In this document: piece by piece, positions 6,809 to 14,518 of the stretch
Numbering within the stretch: position 1 is the stretch's first letter
Layout: every line of letters begins with the position of its first letter
NCBI GenBank assembly: GCA_026419335.1
Contig: JANZZP010000082.1
Coordinates: 1 to 23,340 of the forward strand
Origin: Elusimicrobiales bacterium
Lineage (GTDB): Bacteria; Elusimicrobiota; Elusimicrobia; Elusimicrobiales; UBA9959
Direction of reading: 5' to 3'
Length of the DNA: 23,340 nt
The notes under the pieces: model-generated
Told to the model about the DNA's origin: nothing
The model's database searches: none
What the model saw: only the letters and a program-made list of their open reading frames with translations
Position numbers and translations under genes: made by a program

Positions 6809-8021
6809 AGTTAAAGTAAGTGGCGCAAAAAATTCAGCTTTACCTATACTTTTTGCTACTATTTTAACTGAGGATAAATGTATTGTGGAAAACGTTCCTG
6901 AGCTCTCTGATATAAAAACTACTTATGATCTCTTAAATTATTGTGGGAAAGAATGTTTTTTTGGTTTTAATAGATTTGAAGTTTCTCAATCTAATGACAT
7001 AAAAACAGAAGCTCCTTATGATTTAGTAAGAAAAATGAGAGCGTCTGTTCTTATAGCTGGACCAATGCTTGCAAAATATAAAAGGGTTAAGTTTTCCATG
7101 CCGGGTGGTTGTGCTATAGGTGTAAGACCTATAGATATACATCTTGATGGCTTTAAAAAACTTGGTGCTGATATAAAACTTGAAGAAGGATATGTTATAA
7201 TGTCTGCAAAGCATTTACATGGCGCAAGAATAACTTTAAAATTCCCAAGCGTGGGAGCTACAGAAAATATAATGATGGTAGCTTCACTTATTGATGATTT
7301 AACTATAATTGAAAATGCTGCTAAAGAACCGGAGATAGTAGATCTCTCGGAGGTTTTAAATAAGATGGGGGCTTGTATAGAAGGAGCTGGTAGTGGTACG
7401 ATAAAGATACGTGGTAAAAAAAAGTTGTCAGGTTTTAGGCATAAAGTTATTCCTGATAGGATTGAATGTGGAACGTTTATGATCCTTGGAGCATTAATAG
7501 GTAAGGAACTTGCTATAAAAAATGCTCATCACAAACATTTAAATTCTTTAATTAAAAAGCTTAAAATGACAGGAGTTTGTATAGATGTTAATGATAATGA
7601 CACAATTATAGTTAATTCTACAAATTCAATAAAACCTGTTAATATTACAACTCAACCTTATCCAGGATTCCCTACTGATTTGCAGGCTCAGTGGATGAGT
7701 TATATGTCTGTTGCAAATGGAAAAAGTATAATTACTGAAAAAATATTTGAAAATAGATTTATGCATGCTGCGGAACTTATTAGAATGGGTGCTAATATTA
7801 TAGTTAAAGGTAGTAAGGCATATATAGAAGGGGTTAAAAGGTTAAAAGGAGCAACTGTTATGGTTAGTGATTTAAGGGCAGGTGCGGGACTTGTACTTGC
7901 TGGGTGTATAGCAGAAGGTATAACTAAAGTTAGAAGAATATATCATATAGATAGAGGTTATGAAAAGATAGATGAAAAACTTAAGTTAATAGGTGTTAAG
8001 ATAAAACGTGAAGAAGAATAA
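6765..8021 (+). CDS. murA: UDP-N-acetylglucosamine 1-carboxyvinyltransferase
   Basis: First committed step of peptidoglycan synthesis: transfer of enolpyruvate from PEP to UDP-GlcNAc in the cytoplasm. The protein has 418 residues, the usual length. K22-N23 in SGAKNSALP and the active-site loop MPGGCAIG, with catalytic Cys116, are present, so the enzyme should be of the fosfomycin-sensitive Cys type. DLQAQWMSYMSVA and IFENRFMHAAELIRMGA are also standard. The ATG at 6765 gives the expected M-x-x-F-I-I-E-G opening and has AGAGG (6751-6755) nine bases upstream. It lies 44 nt inside prmC, the largest overlap in the window, and is followed after 5 nt by folC. Confidence 0.97.
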   Translation: MECFIIEGPNIVTGEVKVSGAKNSALPILFATILTEDKCIVENVPELSDIKTTYDLLNYCGKECFFGFNRFEVSQSNDIKTEAPYDLVRKMRASVLIAGPMLAKYKRVKFSMPGGCAIGVRPIDIHLDGFKKLGADIKLEEGYVIMSAKHLHGARITLKFPSVGATENIMMVASLIDDLTIIENAAKEPEIVDLSEVLNKMGACIEGAGSGTIKIRGKKKLSGFRHKVIPDRIECGTFMILGALIGKELAIKNAHHKHLNSLIKKLKMTGVCIDVNDNDTIIVNSTNSIKPVNITTQPYPGFPTDLQAQWMSYMSVANGKSIITEKIFENRFMHAAELIRMGANIIVKGSKAYIEGVKRLKGATVMVSDLRAGAGLVLAGCIAEGITKVRRIYHIDRGYEKIDEKLKLIGVKIKREEE

Positions 8022-8026
8022 ATATT

Positions 8027-9316
8027 ATGAATGAAATAAATTCGGTATTTAGGGAAATAGAACAGATTTTATATACAAAACACTCACAGATAAAAAAGAA
8101 TGGAATAAATCATATATTAGAGATTCTTAATAAAATGGGTAATCCTCATAAAAAAATTGGAAGAGTTGTTCATATTACTGGAACTAATGGTAAAGGTTCA
8201 GTAAGTTATTTAATTGCCTCATTTTTAAGTTCCTTGGGATATAAAGTAGGACTTTATACTTCTCCTCATATAAATTCTCTTACTGAAAGAATAAAAATAA
8301 ATTTACAAGACATATCACGTGATGATTTTGTAAGACTTTATAATTATGTTATTTCATTTGATAATAGTTTAAGTTTTTTTGAAATAATAACTTTGATTAT
8401 GATAAAGTATTTTGAAGAAAAAAAATTAGATTTTAGTGTGGTTGAGGTTGGAATAGGTGGATTATATGATACTACTAATGTTTTAGATGGAGAGTTATGT
8501 TTTATAACGTCAATTGATTATGACCATACAGATATACTTGGTCCTACATTAAACGACATAGCTTTTCAAAAAGCAGGTATAATCAAAGATAGCTCTGTAT
8601 GTATAGTTGGAGATATAAATGATGAACAGTTAGAAATTATAAAAAGTGTTGCTTTATCAAAAAGGGCAAAGGTATTAAAAGCTGAAAATTTATTTAAAAT
8701 AGAAGGTTTAAATGAAAGATGGCAAATGATTATTAAAGATAAAAGGAGTTCAGAAATATTTTATATGCCTCTTGTTGGCATTAAGCAAGCATTAAATTTA
8801 AGCATGGTAATTTTAGGGCTTTATGAAATAGGTATTGAAGTCAATAGTGAGTTAATTAAAAAAACTTTATCTCAACTTAAAGTTGACGGAAGATTTCAAA
8901 TAATTGAAACTAAAATAAAAAATAAAAATAGATTGTTCATTATTGATGGAGCACATAATCCAGCAGCAATTAAAATTTTTTTAGAAAATATAATTTTTTT
9001 TGGTTTTAACAGAAAGCAACCATCACTTGTTTTTTCAATGCTTTCTACAAAGGATTACGTAACATCTATAAAAAATATGGTTAATTACAATATCTTCAAA
9101 AACATTATTGTAACATCTATTAATAATCCTAAAAAATTATCTCCTTTTATTATATCTGAAACATTTTCAAAATTTTCCTCTGAAAGTGATATAACTATCA
9201 TTGATGAATTAAAATGTGCAATTAAATATGCTACAAGTTTTTCTGATATAGTTTGTATAGTGGGTTCATTTTATCTTATTTCAGAAGCACTTGAGATTTT
9301 AAGGGAGGATTTATGA
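8027..9316 (+). CDS. folC: folylpolyglutamate synthase / dihydrofolate synthase
   Basis: Mur-ligase-type enzyme of 429 residues that adds glutamate to dihydropteroate or folates using ATP. Motifs: P-loop TGTNGKGS (51-58), TSPHINSLTERI (about 78-89), VVEVGIGGLYDTTN (about 138-151), DYDHTDILG (about 164-172), the QKAGIIK segment with the lysine expected to be carbamylated, and IIDGAHNPAA opening the C-terminal domain. Length is normal. It follows murA by five bases with only a weak purine-rich stretch before the ATG, and overlaps the ROK kinase start by ATGA. I cannot tell from sequence whether it has both activities; no folP or other folate genes are nearby. Confidence 0.93.
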   Translation: MNEINSVFREIEQILYTKHSQIKKNGINHILEILNKMGNPHKKIGRVVHITGTNGKGSVSYLIASFLSSLGYKVGLYTSPHINSLTERIKINLQDISRDDFVRLYNYVISFDNSLSFFEIITLIMIKYFEEKKLDFSVVEVGIGGLYDTTNVLDGELCFITSIDYDHTDILGPTLNDIAFQKAGIIKDSSVCIVGDINDEQLEIIKSVALSKRAKVLKAENLFKIEGLNERWQMIIKDKRSSEIFYMPLVGIKQALNLSMVILGLYEIGIEVNSELIKKTLSQLKVDGRFQIIETKIKNKNRLFIIDGAHNPAAIKIFLENIIFFGFNRKQPSLVFSMLSTKDYVTSIKNMVNYNIFKNIIVTSINNPKKLSPFIISETFSKFSSESDITIIDELKCAIKYATSFSDIVCIVGSFYLISEALEILREDL

Positions 9317-10215
9317 GGGGTATTGGAGTTGATGTTGGTGGTACTGAAATTAAAATAGCGGTGGTCAATAAAAATTTAGAAGTTCTTTGTAGTGATAAAT
9401 TCCCCACTCCACTATCAAATGGGTATAATTATTTTGTAAAAAAAACTGCAAAGATAATAAAAAATTTTATTTCTAAATATAAAGCAAATAAAATATGTTT
9501 TGCTATTGCTGGTGATGTTGATTCTGAAAAAGGAATTTTGAGATTTGCTCCTAATTTGTGTAATTGGGAAAATAAGAATATAAAAAAAGATTTTGAAAAA
9601 GAATGTAATGTAGAAGTTATAGTAGAAAATGATGCTAATATGGCTATATGGGGTGGGTATGTTTTTGAATTGAAAAAAAAATATAAAAATGTTGTAGGTT
9701 TTACTCTTGGTACTGGTGTAGGTGGTGGTGTTATAATTGATGGTAATCTTATTAAGGGTTCAACTACCACTGCTGGAGAGTTAGGTCATATGGTAATAAA
9801 AGTTGGAGGGGACCTTTGCGCATGTGGTAATAGAGGTTGCCTAGAAGCATATTGTTCAACTAAAAAAATTTGTTATGAGGCAAAGAAAAGAATTAAAAAT
9901 GTTTCCAAAGACATAACACCAAAATATATATTTGATATCGCTGTTTCTGGCAATAAAATAGCGCGTGAGATTTGGTATGAGTATGGTGAGTATCTTGGTT
10001 TTGGTATCGGTAATATAGTTATGTCTCTTAATCCTGATGTGATTCTTTTAACAGGAGGACTTTCTGGCGCATATATGTTTTTTATGGATGGAGTTGAAAA
10101 TACCTTAAGGAAATATGGAATAAGAAAACCTATCGACTATATAAAAATTCATATAACATCAACGAAGAATTTAGGAGTTTTAGGATGTGCTGAGTTTGTA
10201 ATGGAAAAAAGATGA
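9313..10215 (+). CDS. ROK family sugar kinase (glucokinase-like)
   Basis: A 300-residue ROK kinase. It has the N-terminal phosphate loop GVDVGGTEIK (D7, G9-G10-T11), the END motif with catalytic Asp107, GTGVGGG (about 133-139), the GELGH motif (E156, H159) and the zinc site C169-x-C171-GNRG-C176. It should phosphorylate a hexose such as glucose, N-acetylglucosamine or N-acetylmannosamine with ATP; family members cannot be told apart reliably by eye. No helix-turn-helix precedes the kinase, so it is an enzyme rather than a ROK repressor. GGAGG (9304-9308) four bases before the ATG is a strong ribosome-binding site, despite the ATGA overlap with folC. It overlaps lptD by ATGA too. MurQ, encoded in another operon here, makes GlcNAc-6-phosphate, so a role in amino-sugar recycling is possible. 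Confidence 0.9.
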   Translation: MRGIGVDVGGTEIKIAVVNKNLEVLCSDKFPTPLSNGYNYFVKKTAKIIKNFISKYKANKICFAIAGDVDSEKGILRFAPNLCNWENKNIKKDFEKECNVEVIVENDANMAIWGGYVFELKKKYKNVVGFTLGTGVGGGVIIDGNLIKGSTTTAGELGHMVIKVGGDLCACGNRGCLEAYCSTKKICYEAKKRIKNVSKDITPKYIFDIAVSGNKIAREIWYEYGEYLGFGIGNIVMSLNPDVILLTGGLSGAYMFFMDGVENTLRKYGIRKPIDYIKIHITSTKNLGVLGCAEFVMEKR

Positions 10216-12242
10216 TTTGTTTTATTTTTTATCTTTTTTCTTTTCTTTATTCGGAGAATAACAATATAAATGAAGTTGAAAAAACGGAATTTATATCTGA
10301 GTATGCATTTTATGATTCAAGCAATTCTTTGGTCCAAATTTCTAGTAATGTGATAATAAATTTACTTGATAAAAATGATGATATTATGCTTAATATTAAA
10401 ACAGATGAAGCTTTTATAAATATATCTTCCTCTATCATTTCTTTTTCTTCATTTACAATTGAGACATCATCTGTATATGTAAATGGTATAACTGGATATT
10501 ATAATCTAGATTTATCTTATGGTTCATTTTATAATACCTACTCAAGATATGATAGATTTTTAGTGAAAAGTAAATTAACAAATATTTATGAAAAAAAACA
10601 TGTATATTATCATAGTTATATAACTACATGTGAAAAAAATCCACCACATTATAAAATTTCTTCTTCTAAAATAATCCTTTCTCCTGGTCATTATTTTTTA
10701 TCCTACAATAACTTGTTTTATTTGGGAAAAATCCCAATTATGTATTTCCCTGTTTTGTATAAACCTTTAGGAGAAGGTACTCCTATTATAAGTCAGTTTT
10801 ATCCTGGTTATGATGAAAGAAATGGATTTTATATTAAATCTAATTATACATATAAATTTTCTCGATTTCATAAAGTAAGGTCATATATAGATTATTATTC
10901 TAAAAAAGGATTTGGTTTAGGTGGAGAACTTTTTGGATACAAATCGGATGTATTTAAATATAATTTTTCATACTATAGAATCAACGAATATGGAAATTCT
11001 CCTGTTTATTGGGGTTTTAATGGGGGACTATGGCGTTCTTTTAATATCAGAGAAAACTATTCTCTATATATGCAGAGTTTTATAAGGTTTCCTTCAGACC
11101 CGAGATTTAATAATTTCTATTTTAGATCCAATCCTTTTGTAATTTCTACAACAAGACAGTGGGATATTTCTTTTACTTTTAAGTTACCATCATCATATTT
11201 GAGATTAAAATCGCATACTATTTATAGTTCAAATAATAACATTTTTTTAAAGTATATTGAAGTGATGCCTCAAATTGAATATCAAACCATTACAAATAAA
11301 ATTCCATTTTTACCTTTATCTCATAGCCTCTATGTTTCAGTTGAAAATTCAAGATTTTTTGGAAATACTTTTCAGCGTTTTTCTAAAGTAAATTACAATA
11401 CTTATTATTCTTTGAATATTTCAAAGTTTATGTCTTTCTATAATTTAGCAGGCATAACCTATAATACTTCTTTTTCTACATCTTCTAAAGTTTCAAATTC
11501 AAGTGTTGCAAAGTATAATTTAAATTCATCTTTAAGATATTCATTTAAAACAGGTAGTTTTGATATTGTTTATAATGGTGTTTTTAGGAGCAGTGTTAAT
11601 AAATTTTCACAGGATACTAAATCATTAGATAGAGGAATAGAGACAAATTTATTATTAACTAAACTTTGGTTCGTAAATGGAATTTCACAATATTTTTCAA
11701 TTCAAGGTGGATATGATATAAAAAAATATAAGATATATTCTCCTGAGTTAAAAAGATGGCTTCCTTTTTCGTTTGAATATTATAAATCATTTTATAATTA
11801 TGAGTTATATTTTAAAGAGGTATATAGTTTTACTTCTGGTCATCAGGCTTTTATTACAAATATGACAAGTAATTTTAAAAAAAATTACTTAACTATTGGT
11901 TTTGCTAATTATGAGAGTAGAAAAGAGAGATTCTTGATATCTACAATTTTAGGTTATAATCCTGTACCTGAAAAGGGTTGGTATGGGGAGTTTGGCCTGA
12001 GATGTTATGTAGATTTTTCTAAAGATATGAGTTTAAATTTTTATGAGAAAAGTTTTATAATAAATAAAGAGTTCCATGATTTTAAAACAAGATTTGTATT
12101 TAGAAAAATTAAAGATAATAATGAGTTTTTCTTCTATATTACTATGAAAATGAATGATCCATACCGAAAAGATAAGATAGATTCTGAGATAGATAAAGAG
12201 TTTAGACCTTGGAGAAAATTCGAAGAAGAAAGAGATTACTAA
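10212..12242 (+). CDS. lptD: LPS-assembly outer-membrane protein LptD (OstA-like)
   Basis: A 676-residue outer-membrane barrel. A short signal peptide (residues 1-14, ending LYS) is followed by an OstA/LptA-like beta region (about 25-120). The diagnostic junction is YITTCEKNPPHYKISSSKI..SPG, then LFYLGKIPIMYFPVLYKP, which is the LptD plug-to-barrel signature. The rest is Tyr/Phe/Ser-rich alternating beta strands. LptD inserts LPS into the outer leaflet together with the lipoprotein LptE, which is not in this window. The mature protein has only two cysteines, C140 in the signature and C598 near the C-terminus, against four in E. coli. The gene overlaps the ROK start by ATGA. Its TAA stop interlocks with the queG stop. 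Family is sure; the barrel suggests a genuine outer membrane. Confidence 0.88.
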   Translation: MICFIFYLFSFLYSENNNINEVEKTEFISEYAFYDSSNSLVQISSNVIINLLDKNDDIMLNIKTDEAFINISSSIISFSSFTIETSSVYVNGITGYYNLDLSYGSFYNTYSRYDRFLVKSKLTNIYEKKHVYYHSYITTCEKNPPHYKISSSKIILSPGHYFLSYNNLFYLGKIPIMYFPVLYKPLGEGTPIISQFYPGYDERNGFYIKSNYTYKFSRFHKVRSYIDYYSKKGFGLGGELFGYKSDVFKYNFSYYRINEYGNSPVYWGFNGGLWRSFNIRENYSLYMQSFIRFPSDPRFNNFYFRSNPFVISTTRQWDISFTFKLPSSYLRLKSHTIYSSNNNIFLKYIEVMPQIEYQTITNKIPFLPLSHSLYVSVENSRFFGNTFQRFSKVNYNTYYSLNISKFMSFYNLAGITYNTSFSTSSKVSNSSVAKYNLNSSLRYSFKTGSFDIVYNGVFRSSVNKFSQDTKSLDRGIETNLLLTKLWFVNGISQYFSIQGGYDIKKYKIYSPELKRWLPFSFEYYKSFYNYELYFKEVYSFTSGHQAFITNMTSNFKKNYLTIGFANYESRKERFLISTILGYNPVPEKGWYGEFGLRCYVDFSKDMSLNFYEKSFIINKEFHDFKTRFVFRKIKDNNEFFFYITMKMNDPYRKDKIDSEIDKEFRPWRKFEEERDY

Positions 12243-13081
12243 TAGTATTCTTTTTTGTTATAAAATATGCTTTTAGCTTTTTTAGCTTTTTTATTAAAAG
12301 GACATACTTCCTGACATATATCACATCCAAACATATAATTTGATACTTCCACTATTTCTTTTGGAATATTCCTTTTAGTATGCGTTGTCCAAAATGATAT
12401 ACATTTTGCTTGTTCTAAGCCATTTTCTGAAAGTGCTTTTGTAGGACATAACTTTATGCAGATATTGCAATTCGAACATAGTTTTTTTATTTTTTTTCTA
12501 GGAATAATATTTTCAATTCTTTTGTTTACAATAATTCCTCCTAAAAAAACGTAACTTCCATAATTTGGAGAAATTAGAAGAGTGTTTTTTCCTATAAAGC
12601 CTAATGAAGATAATTCAGCAATTTTTTTTTCAAAAATTGGGGATGTATCTACAAAAATTTTTCCTTCTAAATCATTATAGTTATTTTTCATCTCATTTAA
12701 TATATCGTTAAGTATTTTTCTTATTGACTTGTGATATTCATCGACAAGTATATATCTCGCCACTTTTTTAGCTTTTTTAGAAATTATTATATTTGCTTTA
12801 GAGTATTTTGACTTTATAAATTTATATGGATCTTTTATAGTTAGTAATATTTCATCATAATTTATTTCTGGATTCCAGTATTGAAATATAGTCATTATTA
12901 TAGATTTTGCTTGAGGATAAAATAAAGAAGGATGTTTGCGTTCAAGTTTATATAAATAATATAATTCAGATGGTAGTTTTTTAAATTGCAAATTAAAATT
13001 TGGTATATCTTCTATATGAATCATACTTGAATCTGTAACATCGTATTTTTTTATAATTTCATGTATTTCTTTTTGATTCAT
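12239..13081 (-). CDS. queG: epoxyqueuosine reductase (QueG)
   Basis: Cobalamin- and iron-sulfur-dependent enzyme for the last step of queuosine synthesis in tRNA wobble positions. The catalytic Asp is in VDTSP (D145), followed by GFIGKNTLLISPNYGSYVFLGGI, a strong family signature. Two 4Fe-4S sites are visible: C202-x2-C205-x2-C208-x3-C212-P, and C227 with C253-x2-C256-x3-C260-P. The protein has 280 residues, shorter than most members (about 310-380): the N-terminal part before the catalytic region is abbreviated and the C-terminal extension after the second cluster is almost absent. It is the last gene of the nadC-birA-queG operon, starting in an ATGA overlap with birA. A run of nine A on the coding strand (12630 to 12622) keeps the frame open. 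No other queuosine genes are in the window. Confidence 0.9.
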   Translation of the reverse strand: MNQKEIHEIIKKYDVTDSSMIHIEDIPNFNLQFKKLPSELYYLYKLERKHPSLFYPQAKSIIMTIFQYWNPEINYDEILLTIKDPYKFIKSKYSKANIIISKKAKKVARYILVDEYHKSIRKILNDILNEMKNNYNDLEGKIFVDTSPIFEKKIAELSSLGFIGKNTLLISPNYGSYVFLGGIIVNKRIENIIPRKKIKKLCSNCNICIKLCPTKALSENGLEQAKCISFWTTHTKRNIPKEIVEVSNYMFGCDICQEVCPFNKKAKKAKSIFYNKKEYY

Positions 13082-13626
13082 AAATTTATCTGGGATATTT
13101 TCTTTTCAATCTCTTTTATAAAAGGATATATTTTGTAATATTTTGAAGTTATGGAATATATATTAGTAGCTTTTTCCTTTAGATAATCAGGTATTTTGTT
13201 TTGAAGATTAATTCCGATGCCGATTAAGACCCACCTTATGTTTCTGTATGGTATAGTTTCAATTAGTATACCGCTTATTTTCTTATAGCCTGATAATGTT
13301 TTTGCGTATATATCATTTGGCGGTTTTATTATTGTCTCTATATGACATTTTTTAGATATTATATCCGAAATAATATTAGCTATTTGTATTGATAAGTTGG
13401 ATATATTTTTTATTTTACTTTCATCTGTTTTTTTTATTATTGTAATATATACTCCCCCTTTTTCACTTGACCATGTGTTTGATCTTTGCCCTCTACCGCA
13501 GTATTGTCTTTTTGCAGTAATAGTTATTAAATCATATTTTTGGATATATTCCTTTTTAATTAAATCTCTGGCTAGATTTTGTGTGGAATCTATCTCATCA
13601 AGAGATATTAAAATTTTTTTCATCAT
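13078..13626 (-). CDS. birA: minimal biotin--protein ligase
   Basis: Attaches biotin to the carrier lysine of biotin-dependent carboxylases through biotinyl-AMP. Seen: EIDSTQNLARDL near the N-terminus, the biotinyl-AMP loop GRGQRSNTWSS (44-54), KPPNDIY (101-107; usually KWPND) and KISGILIE. The protein has only 182 residues. It lacks both the N-terminal helix-turn-helix of bifunctional BirA, so it should not be a repressor, and the C-terminal SH3-like domain that most ligases keep. The reading frame stops in an ATGA overlap with queG, leaving no room for that domain, so this is a natural end rather than an obvious frameshift. Two adjacent ATG codons (13626 and 13623) could serve as start. The first overlaps the nadC stop by ATGA. 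Confidence 0.87.
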   Translation of the reverse strand: MMKKILISLDEIDSTQNLARDLIKKEYIQKYDLITITAKRQYCGRGQRSNTWSSEKGGVYITIIKKTDESKIKNISNLSIQIANIISDIISKKCHIETIIKPPNDIYAKTLSGYKKISGILIETIPYRNIRWVLIGIGINLQNKIPDYLKEKATNIYSITSKYYKIYPFIKEIEKKISQINL

Positions 13627-14468
13627 TTTAATGGTTTTATATTGAGAGATATATCTAAAGATATGTACGAATGTGTAAGAGAACCTATTGATATTCTATC
13701 TGGTTTTAAAATTAAAAAATTTTTAATATTTTCCTCGTTAATTCCACCTGAAATCTCGATTAATATATCTTTTCTTTTTTTTCTTATAATTTTTATAGCT
13801 TTTTCTGCATCTTTGGGTGAAAAGTTATCAAGCATGATTACATCTACATCTAAACTAATGAATTTTTTCAGTTGCTCTATATTTTGAACTTCAATTTCAA
13901 TTTCTTTATTTGGATGTTTTTTTCGTGCTTTTTTTATTTTATTTTTAAGTTCGTCAAAACTTTTTAAACAAGATATATGATTATCCTTAATCATAAAAGC
14001 ATCGAAAAGTCCAAATCTATGATTTTTCCCTCCTCCACAACTTACTGCATATTTTTCTAATATTCTAAAATTTGGTGTAGTTTTTCTCGTATCGTATATT
14101 TCAACCCCATAAGGTTTTGCTATATCTACAAATTTTTTTGTTTTTGTTGCTATTCCGCTTAACCTTTGAATTATATTTAAAGCTGTCCTTTCAGCAGAAA
14201 GAATGGTTTTATTTGATATAATTTCAACAATCTTATCTCCTTTTTTTATTATATCTCCATCATTTTTTATTTCTTTTATAATAGCTTTTGAATTTAACAT
14301 TTTAAAACAAATTTTTACAAAATGAATTCCACAAACTATTCCTTGAGCCTTTGAAATCATAGTTCCATAAAATTTTTTGTTTTTATCAATAAATATATCT
14401 GTGGTTATGTCTTTATTCCCAATATCTTCTCTTAATGCGTTTTTAATTATACAATGAATCTTGTTCAT
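13623..14468 (-). CDS. nadC: nicotinate-nucleotide pyrophosphorylase (carboxylating)
   Basis: Quinolinate phosphoribosyltransferase of de novo NAD synthesis: quinolinate plus PRPP gives nicotinate mononucleotide and CO2. The 281 residues match the family throughout: EDIGNKDITTD near the N-terminus, ERTALNIIQRLSGIAT (93-108), DTRKTTP (126-132), GGGKNHR (145-151), KDNHI, MLDNFSP, EISGGI, and ISIGSLTHS at the end. Length is typical. It heads the nadC-birA-queG operon. A TATAAT only six bases before the ATG suggests the message starts at or next to the start codon. nadA and nadB are not in the window. The start at 14468 is the natural one, with no upstream in-frame alternative in the 50-base gap. 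Confidence 0.96.
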   Translation of the reverse strand: MNKIHCIIKNALREDIGNKDITTDIFIDKNKKFYGTMISKAQGIVCGIHFVKICFKMLNSKAIIKEIKNDGDIIKKGDKIVEIISNKTILSAERTALNIIQRLSGIATKTKKFVDIAKPYGVEIYDTRKTTPNFRILEKYAVSCGGGKNHRFGLFDAFMIKDNHISCLKSFDELKNKIKKARKKHPNKEIEIEVQNIEQLKKFISLDVDVIMLDNFSPKDAEKAIKIIRKKRKDILIEISGGINEENIKNFLILKPDRISIGSLTHSYISLDISLNIKPLK

Positions 14469-14474
14469 AACTAC

Positions 14475-14480
14475 ATTATA
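14475..14480 (-). promoter_or_regulatory. -10 box of nadC operon (leaderless)
   Basis: A perfect TATAAT on the minus strand ends six bases before the nadC ATG, which would put the first transcribed base on or next to the A of the start codon. No ribosome-binding site exists. The -35 position (CATTAA at a spacing of 17) is poor, so the promoter is only partly supported. Confidence 0.4.
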
Positions 14481-14503
14481 TTAAATACTTTTGTGAATTA
14501 ATG

Positions 14504-14509
14504 TAAAAT
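14504..14509 (+). promoter_or_regulatory. candidate -10 box of the beta-CASP RNase gene
   Basis: TAAAAT nine bases before the ATG at 14519, with a weak TTAAAT (14481-14486) at a spacing of 17. It would leave a two- or three-base leader, again with no Shine-Dalgarno site. The 50-base gap to nadC must hold both divergent promoters. Confidence 0.3.
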
Positions 14510-14518
14510 TTATTTGTT

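Noticed and set aside
9429..9770. 113-codon open frame on the minus strand inside the ROK kinase gene
   Set aside because: It lies wholly opposite a well-conserved kinase and its product (Pro-, Thr-, Phe-rich) shows no family features. The same applies to 22803-23126 minus inside metG and 17027-17341 plus inside uvrB.
12232..12257. Weak inverted repeat plus T-run after the lptD stop as a terminator
   Set aside because: Only four consecutive pairs (TACT/AGTA) can form before the T-run, far weaker than the hairpin after rpmE, and it lies within the queG coding end.
12622..12630. Runs of nine A/T in queG (and 20914-20922 in holB) as phase-variable or programmed-frameshift sites
   Set aside because: Both lie in frame within intact conserved proteins, no alternative product of interest is made by slippage, and such runs are expected in DNA this AT-rich.
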